NCBI RefSeq assembly: GCF_019175285.1
Contig: NC_056527.1
Location: forward strand, 114,614,738 to 114,678,737
Source: Sceloporus undulatus
Taxonomy: Eukaryota; Chordata; Lepidosauria; Squamata; Phrynosomatidae
DNA: 64,000 nt
Reading direction: 5' to 3'
The translations under genes were made by a program, and so were the position numbers. Positions 22,401-32,935 of the stretch are shown piece by piece; positions within the stretch are counted from its first letter, which is position 1; each line of letters starts with the position of its first letter. Below the pieces are notes generated by a model that worked only from the letters and a program-made list of their open reading frames with translations, was not told the DNA's origin and did no database searches.

Positions 22401-25261
22401 ATGTCAGTCTAGACATCTGACTAGTCCAAGACGTTTCGTGTCATTGGGAGTCAAATATCTTGACTTGAACTATGTCCCCCTCCCCCCGCACTGCAAAGGA
22501 AGCACTTAATTCCAAGCAAATATGTCTAGGATTGGATGTAATCATCTGTTTTGAGACTGCAAGTGCCCAGACAGGAGACCAAACATCAAGAATTTCACAG
22601 TACTTATACATGTTTTGCAGCACAGCTGTTTGTAAATCTAAGCCTCCTACCGGATTGTTTTCAGACCCACTCAAAGTTGAGTGGTGCCTCAATTCAACAC
22701 AGATTTAAGACAGCCATCTGCTGAGACTTTTCTGTTGTGGTCCCCACTTCAGTATTTGTGGGAAACCAACTGTAGCATTCTTTAGGTGTCTCTTGAAAGG
22801 TTTGTTCCTGCATTGACTGCTGCCCTTTTTGAAAACTGCATCCTGGGTTTACAACGCTGACTTTAAAAGTCCGAAATGATAATTTAAATTTATATTTAAC
22901 ACTTGCATTTTAAATGTTTGCATGTTAATGTTATATTACTTAACAAAAAAATTACCTACCACATCAAGAAAGTGGCATAGAAAGAGAGATGATGGTGGGG
23001 ATAAGGTCTGACCCACCTTCCTTACCATCCAGGACAGCCTAGTCAGTACTGAAGAAATTAAGCTAAAGCCAAAATATGGGGTTACGACTTCTAAAGACAA
23101 AGTTTTAGTCCTGTACAGTAGTTTGAAACATGGTTTCAATGCCCATAAAAAAACTGGTGGTGCAGAAGATGCCATTTATTGAGATGGGAGATGCTCAACA
23201 CACAGCAATGGGGATCCCAGTGTACAAAAAACTTTTAAAAACAGTTAAGTCAAATTTTCTCACCTATGATCTACACTTATTAATCTATCTAAATTGCATT
23301 TTCCCATCTATATACACCTACCTATTATTTATGCATCTGTCCATGTCATAACATTGTTGGCCCAAATCCTCCTAGCACACGCTGCCCAGCTTTTCATCTG
23401 TCTGGATACATTCTGTTTCTCTCCTCCTTTGGCAGAAAACACTTCCACCATTTTTCATTAAGAAAATTAAAATTCTGCAGCTACGAATTGATGCCAGAGG
23501 CTCTGGCAGTCTTGTGGCTGGAAATGCCAGCCCCAGGGCAATGTCAGTTTGAATTACAACAGGCCAGTGAGAATGACATGGCATGGGCTCCTGAGAAATA
23601 CCTGCAAAGGCAGGTGAAACTGGGAGAGGGGCAAGGATCTGATAAAAGAAGAGAGCAGAGGGAAAGGAAGGGGTTGGTTGAAAGTTAGGGGACATAAAGT
23701 GGGCCCTTGGTATCTGCTGGGGTTTGGTTCCAGGACCTGCCTTGGATACCAAAATCCGCAGGTGTTCAAGTCCCATTACATACAATGCCATAATAAAATG
23801 GGGTCCCTTATATAAAATGGCAAAATCAATGTTTGATTTTTGGAATATATATTTATTTAAAATTTTCAAGCCGTGGATGGTTGAATCCAAGGATAAAGGA
23901 TCCATGGATAATGAGAGCCAACTGTGTGTATATGCACGTGCGCACACACACCCCTCAATGTGAGTGGTGTTTTGGGGAAATGGAGGCTCAGACTAAGCTA
24001 GACCTTAGTCATCACTACCATCCCCAGTTTAGAAAGGTACCCAAGAAAAATGAGAGGAAAGCTCAAGAACTGGGTATATTTGGAGCACTAGTGAGTCTGT
24101 AATGGAGTGGGAAGCAAGGGTTTTCCGACTGTCTCTCAAAAGTGCTTTCTCTTCCATTCTCCCCTGTGTTTGTTTCAGTGGTCTCCTGGCACCTACCGAA
24201 ACACAGCCATCTGGAGTGGGACTGATGGAGCTGGAAAAAACACTTCAAGGGTAGGCGTTCCAGCTGCACTGAAGTGAAAAACAAATTCATGTGGGAAAGA
24301 GGTTGGTGGAACTGCAGGGACATGCTTTGCTCCTGCATGGCTTTGCTGGTAGCCTTCAGGCCAGAATCCATTGGGCCATGGAGCCCTAGTCACCAAATGG
24401 TAATTCTCCCTTGCACTAACATTCACCTCCCTATGAGGCAGGCAACTGGAGGACATCAGCGCTTGTCCAGATTAGAGACCGCATCTACTTTTGGCACAGG
24501 GCAGTTGTATACTCAGAGAAGTTTTGTCTGGCATGAGGTTTTTTTTTAGCTCATCAGGGCAACTGAGTGCTGGCTTGTTTGTTCTTGAAATCCCTCTCCT
24601 TCTGGGCCCAGACAGCTGTATATACAAATATCACGCATCAACAGCTGGGATGCCAACATTTCTAGGATGGGACACAATAGCCTGCAATTCCAAAATGTAG
24701 AAGGTTGTAGAGTGAAGCAACACAGTGCCATCCACTGGGAAACAGCCAGGAAACGGGGGTTTCTCTGCTGTTAGGAGGGCAGGGGTTAGGAGGAGACCAG
24801 GTACTGGTTCTGGAACTGCTCTAGGGAGGAAAAGATTGGCTGGGGAATAACAACAACAACAGTAATAGGCTTTATTTATATCCCATCTCTCCAAATGGAT
24901 CTAGGTGGGTTACAATAAATTGCTAAATAAAATATACAGTACATACATAACTAAAAATTACATAATCCTCTACTCCTCTAGCCTAAAACTAAAATGACAA
25001 AAGCAGAATACAGGACCCAAGGGGTCTCCTCCTAATGTCTGGCCTCAGTTTTCTCAATGATGAAGGAGAGAAATGAGGGGATGACAGTATTCAATTCAAA
25101 GCAATGCCCACATCCCTCTGGAATCCCCACTCACCCACAATAATGCCACATGCGCTCATCAGCCCAATCTCTTTCTTCAAGGCAACACCACCGCCGTCCG
25201 ATTTCTCTGGGTCAGTTGAATCCTTCTCAGAGCCACCACGCCGACGTGCTCCATCTTCCAT
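10452..25261 (-). CDS. SLC7A8: L-type amino-acid transporter 2 (LAT2, SLC7A8), 11 coding exons
   Basis: LAT2 is the light chain of a heteromeric exchanger. It swaps neutral amino acids across the basolateral membrane and is disulfide-linked to SLC3A2/4F2hc. Coding exons, from the ATG, are 25135-25261, 21458-21662, 21178-21329, 14053-14178, 13661-13814, 13441-13564, 13239-13342, 12344-12440, 11955-12104, 10719-10896 and 10452-10600. All junctions are GT-AG and in frame, giving 521 aa against 535 in human. Visible features are the TM1 unwound motif [12 protein letters not shown] (about 45-56), Cys146 in FPTC (human Cys154, the 4F2hc partner), Asn126 and Gly238 matching the human LAT2 gating residues Asn134 and Gly246, and FAYGGWNF in TM6. 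Twelve membrane helices are expected. An in-frame TAG nine bases before the ATG fixes the start. The shorter N-terminus accounts for most of the size difference. LAT1 (SLC7A5) is excluded by the sequence and by the CEBPE neighbour. Confidence 0.98.
10897..11954 (-). other. SLC7A8: SLC7A8 intron 10
   Basis: It contains the tRNA-headed SINE at 11033-11220. The rest (11221-11954) is A/T-rich with GTT/ATT runs near 11605-11635 and has no recognised gene. Confidence 0.6.
11033..11220 (+). mobile_element. tRNA-headed SINE of a second type
   Basis: The head ATTCAGTGGCATAATCCATG plus GCTTTGCATGCAGAAGGTCT and the B-box-like CAGGTTTAGTCCCC are followed by GGAAAGACCTCAGTATGGGA and CATTAGATGGACAAGCAGAC, the body of a SINE abundant in lizards. 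It differs from the Bov-B-tailed SINE. Confidence 0.75.
12800..13195 (+). mobile_element. L3/CR1-like LINE 3' end
   Basis: It contains GTGGAACTCTCTGCCACAAG, GGCTTTAAAAGGCCGTTGGA, GATGGCTATTTGTCACCTCC and TTGGCCATTGTGTGAACAGA, ending GGGCTCTTATGTTCTC. This is the conserved 3' part of an old LINE. It lies in SLC7A8 intron 7. Confidence 0.65.
15104..15320 (-). mobile_element. tRNA-headed SINE, nearly full length
   Basis: On the minus strand it starts with the head (AGTGGTTTGAGTGTTGGACT, then GATTCGAA-type B box), has the GGTGACCTTGGCCAAGTTGC body and ends in a Bov-B-like tail. A stretch of the tail around GTCATTTCTGAC is deleted. Confidence 0.8.
16112..16500 (+). mobile_element. MITE fragment followed by a CR1 fragment
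   Basis: 16112-16222 ends GACTTATAGTCCAGTATATA and has GACTTATCCACGGGTCATAT at the other side, a familiar DNA-element arm pair. 16225-16500 is CR1 (AGGAACTTCCTGATAAGAAG, GGGATGCTTTGATTCCTATA, GGGTTGGACTAGAGTATCTT). Confidence 0.6.
16936..17412 (-). mobile_element. Bov-B (RTE) LINE 3' fragment
   Basis: The minus strand encodes [20 protein letters not shown]...[15 protein letters not shown]...RWMDSI...DRESW, the conserved end of the Bov-B ORF2 protein. The 3' end reads GAGATCGACTTGAGGGCAGT into AACAACAACA. The 5' end is truncated. Confidence 0.85.
19129..19582. mobile_element. Composite repeat: 230-bp block plus foldback MITE
   Basis: 19356-19582 is a full family A palindrome (GGTCCAAAACACACTGCAGA ... 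CTGCAGTGTGTTTTGGACC). The preceding block 19129-19355 (GGATGCATCTTCTAATATCT ... AGACTAAGATGCATTATTG) recurs in the same position and orientation beside the MITE at 36237-36714. Similarity stops at both outer ends. Confidence 0.75.
19640..19793 (-). mobile_element. tRNA-headed SINE, diverged
   Basis: The minus strand starts AACCAGTATGATGTGGTGCC, then the GGCACGAATCT B-box-like segment and GTGGGTGATGTAGAGAGCCA. It lacks a clear Bov-B tail. Confidence 0.5.
20150..21085 (+). mobile_element. CR1 LINE with a nested insertion
   Basis: 20160-20330 encodes a CR1-type [14 protein letters not shown] segment of ORF2. 20449-21085 continues with GTAAGGTACTACATCTAGGC, ACCTGGAATACTGTGTCAAG, GAGTTGGGTATGTTTAGCTT and a short 3' UTR part. 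About 20330-20448 (GTAAGCCACTCTGGGAGCC, GGGCGGGGTATAAATACTGT, TAAATAAATAAA run) is a LINE tail of another type inserted inside the CR1 copy. The CR1 reading frame is broken. Confidence 0.75.
23700..23936. mobile_element. Non-autonomous DNA element, TcMar-Tigger type
   Basis: The left side reads GGTTCCAGGACCTGCCTTGG...ACCAAAATCCGCAGGTG; the right side reads CAAGCCGTGGATGGTTGAAT...GGATCCATGGATAATGAG. This is the 'ATCCGCGG' palindrome of Tigger-derived elements. TATATAAAATGGCAAAATCA is in the middle. Confidence 0.65.
24842..24965 (-). mobile_element. L2-like LINE 3' tail
   Basis: An AACAACAACAGTAATA run is followed by GGCTTTATTTATATCCCATC and GATCTAGGTGGGTTACAATA, the complement of a LINE tail also seen at 27663, 27975, 30290, 37143 and 39500. 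Confidence 0.6.
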
Positions 25262-26499
25262 GATGTTCTAGCTTTCAAGGAGACAGGAGTCGGTAACCCT
25301 GAATTATTGCTAGGGGATCCCCAAAAATTGGGGTCTTATAGTTTTGGATGGTTCTCCTAGGATTTGAGCAACTCTGGGTTGGTCCTGTGCCCAGTTATGA
25401 TTCTGAGTCCTGTGGGAAAGAACCAATGCAAAGTCCAAAGTAGACCTATGTGGTTCTTGCAGTCCAACTTGGGACCTATGAGTGCAGCCTCTTTTCTGGA
25501 TATGCTTTGAAGCTGGGCTTCTGTTTTTGGAATCCAAACTGTGTTTCAGATGATGGCCAGGTCTAGTCCTTCTCTCCTATATCCAATCTAATTGTATCTC
25601 CTTCTTCTTAAGTCTAGTTCGGTTAAATGCCTTGCTTGTAGCATCAACCTTGTTAAGAGTGAGTTGGCTCTCTGGACTGCCTTTCGGTGGATGGGTGCTA
25701 GCAGCTAAGCCTTCTTTGGTTCAGGTACCAAGCTGATGATTTCCTTTGCAGTCCTGCTGGTGATCAGGTTGGGGCTCCAATCACAGCAAGGGATTCCTTT
25801 TCTTTACCGGTTCTGAACCCTCTCCCTGCAAAGTTTCCCCTGAAGCAGAGCCCAGGAGTGCGGGGAAGGCGACTGGGTTGATCTTGTCTGCTCCGCTGCC
25901 AGCCGTCGTCTAGGCAAGAACTAGGGCCATTCTGCTCAGGAGCCCCTGTCCTCCGATTTCCTTGTGGCTCCTTCTTCCTCCTGGCTCAGCTGCTCTCTCT
26001 CATTGCAGTCTGTTTCCTCTCCTTGGGATTGGGGCTGATTGGCTCCGATTTCTCAGCTTCTCATTCCCTTTCTCAGCGCTCTCTCTCTTCCTGTTTTTCC
26101 CTTGCGCTGCTCATGTGCCTGAACCTGAACCGGCTGCTGCCGGACCAAGGGGCGGAGGGGGTCAGTCCTGTGTTCCAGGAGGAGAGATACCACCAGAGGC
26201 TCCTCCCTCCTGCCGCCTTACCTTCCTGGCTCCCATCAGCAGGAGCTGGGGCTCCAGGGCAGCAGGGCTCCTCTGGGTCTGGCCCCCTCTCTGCCTTCTT
26301 CCCACGCGCCCGGACTCTCCCCCATCTCTGCCTCCTCCATCCTCGCTGAGATCACAGCCCTCCTGTTTCTAGGGGAGGAGGATGGGGAACGCTCAGCCCG
26401 AGGCACCAGCTCTGCACCCCCGACCCTTCTGCCTCTGGTCTCTCCTCCGCAGTCTCTGGCCTGTCAATGTGGGGGAAACCCACTCTTCTTTACACCTGA
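25262..26499 (-). promoter_or_regulatory. SLC7A8: SLC7A8 5' UTR and probable promoter region
   Basis: DNA upstream of the ATG rises in GC from about 25840 and contains several CpGs and GC boxes (for example GGACCAAGGGGCGGAGGGGG near 26141, CACGCGCCCGG near 26304). It is not dense enough to be called a clear CpG island. No TATA or start site is evident. An upstream non-coding exon cannot be excluded. Confidence 0.4.
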
Positions 26500-26504
26500 G
26501 AGGA

Positions 26505-27165
26505 GAACACCCCTCTCCAGCCAGGTCCTCCAGGGCAACTCGATGGTCAACACCTGCCAGATAGAATGATGCTGGAGGACCTGCAAATGCCTAGAGATGT
26601 GTTCTCTCTAGGAACTTCTAGGTTCTTCCAGCACAACTCTATGGTCAACCTCTGGCAGAGTTGCGCTGCAGGGCAAAAGAGATTCCTAGAGAGAACATAT
26701 GAACCAAATCAAGGGAAATTTGCAGATGGCACCAAATTAGGAGGAATAGCTAATACTCCAGAGGACAGGATCAAAATTCAAAAGGACCTGAATAGACTAG
26801 AAAGCTGGGCCAAAGCTAACAAAATGAATTTCAACACGGAGAAATGTAAGGTATTGTACTTAGATATAGGTTTATGGGGGACACCTGGCTGAACAAGACT
26901 TATATGTGTGAAAGGGATCTATGAGTCCAAGTAGATCACAAGCTGAACATGATTCATTAGTGCCATGTGGAAGAGCTGTTCAACAGTGGAAGACACTCCT
27001 TTGGAGGCCTTTACACCGAGGATGGATGACTGTGAGTTCCTGCATGGCAGAGGGTTGGACTGGATGGCCCTTGGGATCTCTTCCAACTCTACAATTCTAT
27101 GAAATCCACAAACGATCAAAACTGCAAAAGTGAAGCCACAAATGTGGATGGCCAAATGTATGTAA
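26505..27165. mobile_element. Family D DNA element split by a CR1 LINE
   Basis: 26505-26695 (CAGGTCCTCCAGGGCAACTC...ATGGTCAACACCTGCCAG, then a mirrored copy) and 27107-27165 (AAAACTGCAAAAGTGAAGCC, CACAAATGTGGATGGCC) match the two sides of the uninterrupted element at 57108-57548. 26697-27106 between them is CR1: it encodes FADGTKLGGIANTPEDRIKI and ends in the CR1 3' UTR (GGATGGCCCTTGGGATCTC). Confidence 0.7.
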
Positions 27166-27297
27166 CCAAAACCATGGGGTCTCTAGGCCAGACACTTGCA
27201 CTCTGCTGCATATTCTCATGCTGTGACCAGTCTTTGTGGAACCTTAAGGAAAGTATTCAGGGGTAGTCATGATGACCATATAGCAAATCCAGTAACA

Positions 27298-27425
27298 TCA
27301 AAAATCCACCAAACAGTGATACCTTTATTGGACTAACCAAAATGCACAATATACAAGTTGCAAGCTTTCAAAGTTCCACTGGCTTCTTCATCAGGCAATG
27401 TATTAAAAACCATACAGGAGAGAAA
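27298..27425 (-). repeat. Family E repeat
   Basis: The minus strand reads GATGAAGAAGCCAGTGGAAC, CTTTGAAAGCTTGCAACTTG, TATATTGTGCATTTTGGTTA and CCAATAAAGGTATCACTG, a retroposed-looking unit related to 8131-8300 and 59262-59395. Confidence 0.5.
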
Positions 27426-27631
27426 AAAGATATTAGTTATAGGCCTGAAGTTTGCTGTTTTTGATCTTAGTTCAGATGGCATGGAGGGTATCTCTTGCAG
27501 GCTGGCACCTTCTCTTCTGGCCCTGTGGCACCTGGGAGATTCTCAAAGTCCAGGAAAATTAACATCCATCTGCAACACAAAAGATAGTTCCTTTGCAATC
27601 CAGTAAGGAAAGTAGTTCCTCAAGTCAAATG

Positions 27632-28075
27632 GTGCATCATCATCATCATCATCATCATCACTTATTTATTTCATCTCATTTCTATCCCGTCTTTCTCCCA
27701 GAAAGGGACCCAAGGAGGCTCACAAGATAAAAACCATTTAAAAAGACTTTGCAATTTTAAAAAAATTAAAAAATTAAAATCATGTAGTAAAAGCAGTATC
27801 AAATTAACACAAAAACATACAAAAATTAAAAACAGAACTAAAACACATACCCATGATACACCTGTCATGATTATATATTAAAAAGCCTGCCTAAACAACG
27901 TTTTTGCTTGCCATGAAAATTATTATCTTGCTTCTAATACTGCATGAAAGTAAAGCCAGGTTTGGGTCCAGGTGAATTTCTCCACAAAATTGTATGTATT
28001 TATTTATATCCTGCTTTCCCCCAAAGTGATACCCAAGGTGACTTATAACATAGGTGGAAGCAAAACCAGATAACA
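27632..28075 (-). mobile_element. (CAT)n run and two LINE tails
   Basis: A CATCATCAT run at 27632-27661 abuts TTATTTATTTCATCTCATTT...CTATCCCGTCTTTCTCCCAG (27663-27860). A second tail (TGTATTTATTTATATCCTGC) lies at 27975-28075. Both are L2-like 3' ends in minus orientation. Confidence 0.55.
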
Positions 28076-28516
28076 ATTTACAAACAACTAATTAAATGAG
28101 CAATCCTGCTTTAAAAAGTAATTGAAAACTGTTTGGATTCCTGTTGGATTTCTCCTTTTCCATGATGGCATTTTCTTGTGCCATTTCAGATTACACAAAT
28201 CCTCAGATTAGAGCCAGATTTCTCCCCAAAGAGCTGTAAAGTGCCCTAGTCTGTAAAAGATAACTTGCTGCCCTTCAGGCTAGGTCTTTCTGATAAGGGG
28301 CTATGCTGAAAAATATAGAAACATAAAACTGTCCTTGGTAAATAATAGCAAACCTTCCACCAGGCACATACTTCTCTGCTAATCCGCATACCATGATTCA
28401 CTGGGCAATTTATCCACCTATTGTTCATTTATCCACTTTTTGTTCAATACAGTCAATTTCATTTATGACTTTCATCTTTTATTTCATCATCATCATCATC
28501 ATCATAATTATGTTCA

Positions 28517-28960
28517 TTACGACTGTGTCCAAAGGAGGGTGATTACAATGGTGAAACATTTAAAAGCCATGTCCCATGAAGAGCCGTTTGGAGAGCTGGG
28601 TATGTGCAGTCTGGAGAAAATAAGGTTAAAAAGTGATACGACAGCCATGTTTAAATATGTGAAAGGATGTCATATTGAGATTGGGGCAAGCTTGTTTTTT
28701 GCTGCTCCAATAACTAGTTCATGGAGGAATGGATTCAAACTACAGGAAAAGAGATTCAGCCTAAACATTAGGAAGAACTTCCTGACAGTAAGAGCTGCTC
28801 AACAGTGGAATGTGCTGCTTCAGAATGTGGCAGTCTTTGGAAGTTTTTAAACAGAGGCTGGATGGCCATCTGTCAGGAGGGCTTTGATTATGAGTTCCTG
28901 CATGGCAGGGGGTTGGACTGGACGGGCCTTGCGGTCTCTTCCAACTCTATGATTCTATTT
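28517..28960 (+). mobile_element. CR1 LINE 3' end, well preserved
   Basis: It runs from GGAGGGTGATTACAATGGTG through GAGCTGGGTATGTGCAGTCT, GGAAGAACTTCCTGACAGTA and AAACAGAGGCTGGATGGCCA to TCCAACTCTATGATTCTAT, the usual CR1 3' end. Confidence 0.85.
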
Positions 28961-28965
28961 ATAAT

Positions 28966-29390
28966 GCCCTTTCCGCCAAAGGGCGGAAGATCAAACATAT
29001 ACAATCAAAGACAGAGACAATAAGACATAACACTATAAACATACATCAAATCCCCCACATCCCAGTAGCCACTACCCATCTCAGCAACCTCAGGCGCAAC
29101 TCAGCAGCTTTATCCGGTTAATCAAAGTGGAAGGTCTTCAGCTCCTTCCGAAAACAGGTCAGATCCTCCTCCAGCTGGAGGTCCAAAGGAAAGCCATTCC
29201 ACAGATGCAGAACCAGATCTTGAAAGGCTTGCAGCCTTGAAGCTGTGCGTGCGCCTTGGTGGAACAGACAATAATCCTTTGCCCTTAGACATTAAATGTC
29301 TATATGGTGCACACTATGCTAGCTGAGCTGCCAGGGACTGCAGAGACCTAAATACAAGAACCAAAGGTTTAAAATGGGCCCTGGCCCAGA
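28966..29390 (-). mobile_element. LINE 3' region, minus strand
   Basis: TTTATAATGCCCTTTCCGCC begins the complement of an L2-like tail. GGTCCAAAGGAAAGCCATTC and CAGAACCAGATCTTGAAAGG match the upstream part of the same LINE 3' region as at 30290-30690. Confidence 0.45.
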
Positions 29391-29399
29391 TTGTGTATA

Positions 29400-29522
29400 A
29401 AAATTGAGTGTTTATTTTGCTCTCCATATACATCTGAAGAAGTAGGTGTTAGTCTAGTGCCAACTTCTTTCTTTCAGTTAATCTCAAAGGTGCAGCAAGA
29501 TCTCTCTACATACATTTTGCTC
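29400..29522 (+). repeat. Family C right arm
   Basis: ATCTGAAGAAGTAGGTGTTA, GCCAACTTCTTTCTTTCAGT and CAAGATCTCTCTACATACA match the right arm seen at 1150-1290 and 63232-63380. Confidence 0.6.
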
Positions 29523-30104
29523 TCGGTTGTTGTTTTTTAAGTCTCAGGAGATTTTATAATTTAATAAAACAGGAAAAGAGACATCTGACAGAAGGGAAAA
29601 AAGCACTGGGAAAATGGAATAAGGACTAAAATGACAGTACTTTGTGTCTCCTTTCTCTCCTGCATAGTATTCTGCTTCTTTCTTCCCCCGCACCACATTC
29701 CATCCCTTCTGTTCCTTGTCCCCAATTCCCCTTGCTTGGCACATTCTCCTTCTGCATCTCTGCTGATCCCGCACCTTCTCCTGCAAAGTGGGGGTGAAGT
29801 CCAACCTTTGGGGAGCACCTTGACTCTTTTATCATCATATCAACTGGAACAGAAAAGAACAAAGGTCAGGGCTGGGAAGGAGAGACGATAACAGCAAAGA
29901 ATGAGAAGAAAGCAGCATGCGGGGGCAGGGGATGATGGCTCATCAGCAATAACTCTGTGGCAAACCATTTTGAAAGGGATAGCTCTGTTGCAAGAAAACA
30001 ACAAAAGGTCCTGGGGCACCTGAAAAACTGGGACATTATTATGGCATTTGAAAGTGTAGACTATATTTCAGAGCAGTAGTCCACACACATTTGTGGTATG
30101 AGAC

Positions 30105-30780
30105 ACTGCATTCTCTGGGTTTGGGGGTGAAGGACCCCGTGAATGTGGGAAAACGGCAAATAAAAAAATATATATGTTTACCTAGGAGAACACCTCTCTA
30201 GGGATATCCAGGTCATCCAGTGCAACTCTATGGTCAACATCTCCCAGAAGGTGATCACAGAATCATGATGGAGTACCTACAAATGCCACAACAACAATAA
30301 TAATAATTTATATTTCCCGCCTCTCCCTGAGGATCGAGGCAGGATTACAGCAATAAAATAATTCCATATAAAATACAATTGTTAAAACAATGACATTACT
30401 ATTAATTCACTAAAATCATCAACTAACATTCACATTAACATTCATACAATCAGATCAGAAGCGGAGTATTTAAGATCTCTTATAAAAGATCAGGTGGGTA
30501 GGCCTGCCGGAAGAGATTCATCTTTAGTGCCTTCTTGAAAGCATCTAAGGTGGTGATAAGACTGATCTCCTCCAGCAAGCGGTTCCACAACCTGGGGGCT
30601 GCTGCGGTGAATGTTCTGTAAGAAGTTGTTGTTAGCCTGGTTTCTGAGTACTCCAAAAGGTTCTTTCCAGATGTTCTGAGAATGTGGGGCGGATTGTGGA
30701 GGGGGACAATCAAAACCGCAAATAACCAATGCAGCAAAAGTCAAAGCCACAAATGTGGAGGTCCAATTGTAGCTCGCATG
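30105..30780. mobile_element. Family D DNA element split by an L2-like LINE
   Basis: 30105-30289 (ACCCCGTGAATGTGGGAAAA, GAGAACACCTCTCTAGGGAT, ATGGTCAACATCTCCCAGAA) and 30691-30780 (AAAACCGCAAATAACCAATG, CCACAAATGTGGAGGTCCAA) are the two sides of the element seen whole at 57108-57548. The insert 30290-30690 is a minus-strand LINE. Its 3' end has AACAACAATAATAATAA next to TTTATATTTCCCGCCTCTCC, and it encodes YRTFTAAAPRLWNRLLEEIS and FKKALKMNLFRQAY, the C-terminus of an L2-type ORF2. Confidence 0.7.
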
Positions 30781-31109
30781 ACAACCAGAGTACCTCATAA
30801 CAATATATTATTTCTGTTAAAAATCCGTTTGCACAAGTACCGTTCTGGTTGAAGCTAAACTATGAGGAAATTGGGAAGCCTGAAAGGATTGGCAGATGAT
30901 CTAGTCATCTCTGCTAATCAAAATGGCCCAGCACCACAACCTTGTGAGTTGTTGTGGCTTCATTATATCACTGTCCTCAACTATTAGCTTCAACTTTTTC
31001 TACAATGATGTTTGCTCAGCCTCCTGCTTGCAGCAAGCTAAAAGGACCAAGGGTCCATATATGGTAACAGCTACCTTGATACTACTATTCACTTACTCAC
31101 TCACTCACT

Positions 31110-31375
31110 GTATAAAATCATAGAATCCAAAAGTTGGAAGGGACCATAAAGGCCATCCACTCCAATTCCCTTCAGCCATGCAAGAATTCACAATGAAAGC
31201 ACTCCCAACAGATGGCCATCCAGCCTCTGTTTAAAAACTCCAAAGGAGACTCCACCATCCTCCAAGACAGCGTATTTCACATCAAACAGCTCTTGGCATC
31301 AGGAAGTTCTTCCTAATGTTTAGGAAGTTTCCCTCTGTACCTATAGCTCAGCTTCTTAAAACTCCTCATTTGCTT
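31110..31375 (-). mobile_element. CR1 LINE 3' fragment
   Basis: ATCATAGAATCCAAAAGTTG, AGATGGCCATCCAGCCTCTG and CATCAGGAAGTTCTTCCTAA mark the complement of the CR1 3' UTR. Confidence 0.8.
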
Positions 31376-31877
31376 GAGTCCTTAGTGTGGCCAGCGTTCC
31401 CTCTAGCAGCGGTATTGTCTGGAGGACAGATAACAATTGCACAGACGCAGCTTTCCTCAATTAGACACCATGGCTTAGAAAAACATGACTTATTGGATAT
31501 GTCTGTGAGGTAGTGATTACATGAACATAGGCCTTGCCAAGCAAAATGTGATAATCTTATTTAATACTCTTTTCTGTGGCTTTGCTTTAATAATGAGTTG
31601 CCACCCTAAACGCTATTGTTCCACATTCAGATTTCTTACCAACTAGTTCTGTTACACCTCTTGTTTGTGTTAATGCTGCTTTCCACATATATCCTATTTC
31701 CCCTTTAACACTCCCACTTCTGTGTTTTCCTGTCAGCAACATACTTCTCATTCCAGTCCTACTTGTACTACCTGCCACCTCAGTTTATCTGCTGAAGACC
31801 AGTAGCTGTCATGTCAGTGGGAGAGTTAATCCAATTTGGACTTCAGTCTGAATGGTAAAGGCGTTAGCCAAGACTTT
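31376..31877. other. Intergenic DNA, nothing recognised
   Basis: No gene or repeat that I can name lies between the CR1 fragment and the MITE. Confidence 0.5.
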
Positions 31878-32165
31878 GGTCCAAAACACACTGCAGAAAT
31901 AAGCCAGTTTGAGACCATTTTTAACTGTCCTGGCTTCATGCTAGAGAATTCTGGGAACTGTGGTTTTGTGAGACATTTAGCCTCCTCTGTCAAAGAGCTC
32001 TGGTGCCACAATAAACTACAAATCCCAGGATTCTCCAGCACTGAGCCAGGGCAGTTAAAGGGATTTCAAACTCGATTATTTCTGCAGTGTGTTTTGGACC
32101 GTTGTCCTTTCTGGGAGAAAGGCGGCATATAAGTGAAATAAATGAAATAAATAAATAAATTGAAC
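31878..32165. mobile_element. Family A foldback MITE followed by a LINE tail
   Basis: 31878-32100 has matching ends GGTCCAAAACACACTGCAGA and CTGCAGTGTGTTTTGGACC. 32103-32165 (GGGAGAAAGGCGGCATATAA plus an AAATAAAT run) is an L2-like tail on the plus strand. Confidence 0.8.
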
Positions 32166-32494
32166 TTTATTGTTAAAAAAAAACAAAACCCAGTCAGCAC
32201 ATTTAAAGTTAGAGCAGATTCATCTCCCCAGCCTTTAGAGCCAACATCCTCCACTCCACTCTTTCTTCTTTTACCACTCACTTCCCTTTCCTTCTCCCCA
32301 CTCTCTCTTACATTAACATCCCATCACTTATTCCATCAAGTACATTTTCTTTCCTTTCGCTTTGCTATTCCTATTCTTCTCTAGTTTATTTCTTCTTCAG
32401 TTAATAGGACTCAGAACCCAACATTGGCCAATGGTGTGACCTCAGGTGGGTTGATAAGGAAACTGCAGTTTACTATGGATACTCACAGAGGATT

Positions 32495-32935
32495 TGATTC
32501 ATAGAATCATAGAGTTAGAAGAGACTCTAAGGGCCATCCAGTCCAACCCCCTGCCATGCAGGATGTCACAATCAAAGCACCTCCGAGGCTCCGATGGATG
32601 GCCATCCAGCCTCTGTTTAAAAACCTCCAAAGAAGGAGACTCTGCCATACTCAGCATATTCCACTGTCAAACAGCTCTTACTGTCAGGAAGTTCCTCCCG
32701 GTCCTATTCTCTGGAGCAACAGAAAACAAGCTTGCTCCCTCCTCAATGTGACATCCCTTCAAATACTTAAACAGGGCTATCATATCACCTCTTAACCGTC
32801 TCTTCTCCAGGCTAAACATCCCCAGCTCCCTAAGTCTATCTTCATAAGGCATGGTTTCCTAAACCTTTGCCATTATGGTCGCCCTCCTCTGGACACGTAT
32901 AATACACCATACACGACACAAGTAAAATTCCTGAC
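32495..32935 (-). mobile_element. CR1 LINE 3' end
   Basis: It reads from TTCATAGAATCATAGAGTTA through GGCCATCCAGTCCAACCCCC, ACAGCTCTTACTGTCAGGAA and CAAGCTTGCTCCCTCCTCAA to GTCGCCCTCCTCTGGACACG. It is the least diverged CR1 copy here. Confidence 0.85.

Larger units (their letters stand above)
21663..25134 (-). other. SLC7A8: SLC7A8 intron 1
   Basis: Besides a reptile repeat at 22120-22255 (AGAAGTCCCATTATATTCAA), a Tigger-like MITE at 23700-23936 and a LINE tail at 24842-24965, I see no genes. 22260-23690 and 23940-24840 look unique. Confidence 0.6.

Noticed and set aside
28440-28850. Open frame of 136 codons as a possible gene
   Set aside because: It is the CR1 3' region, with the standard CR1 phrases on the same strand.
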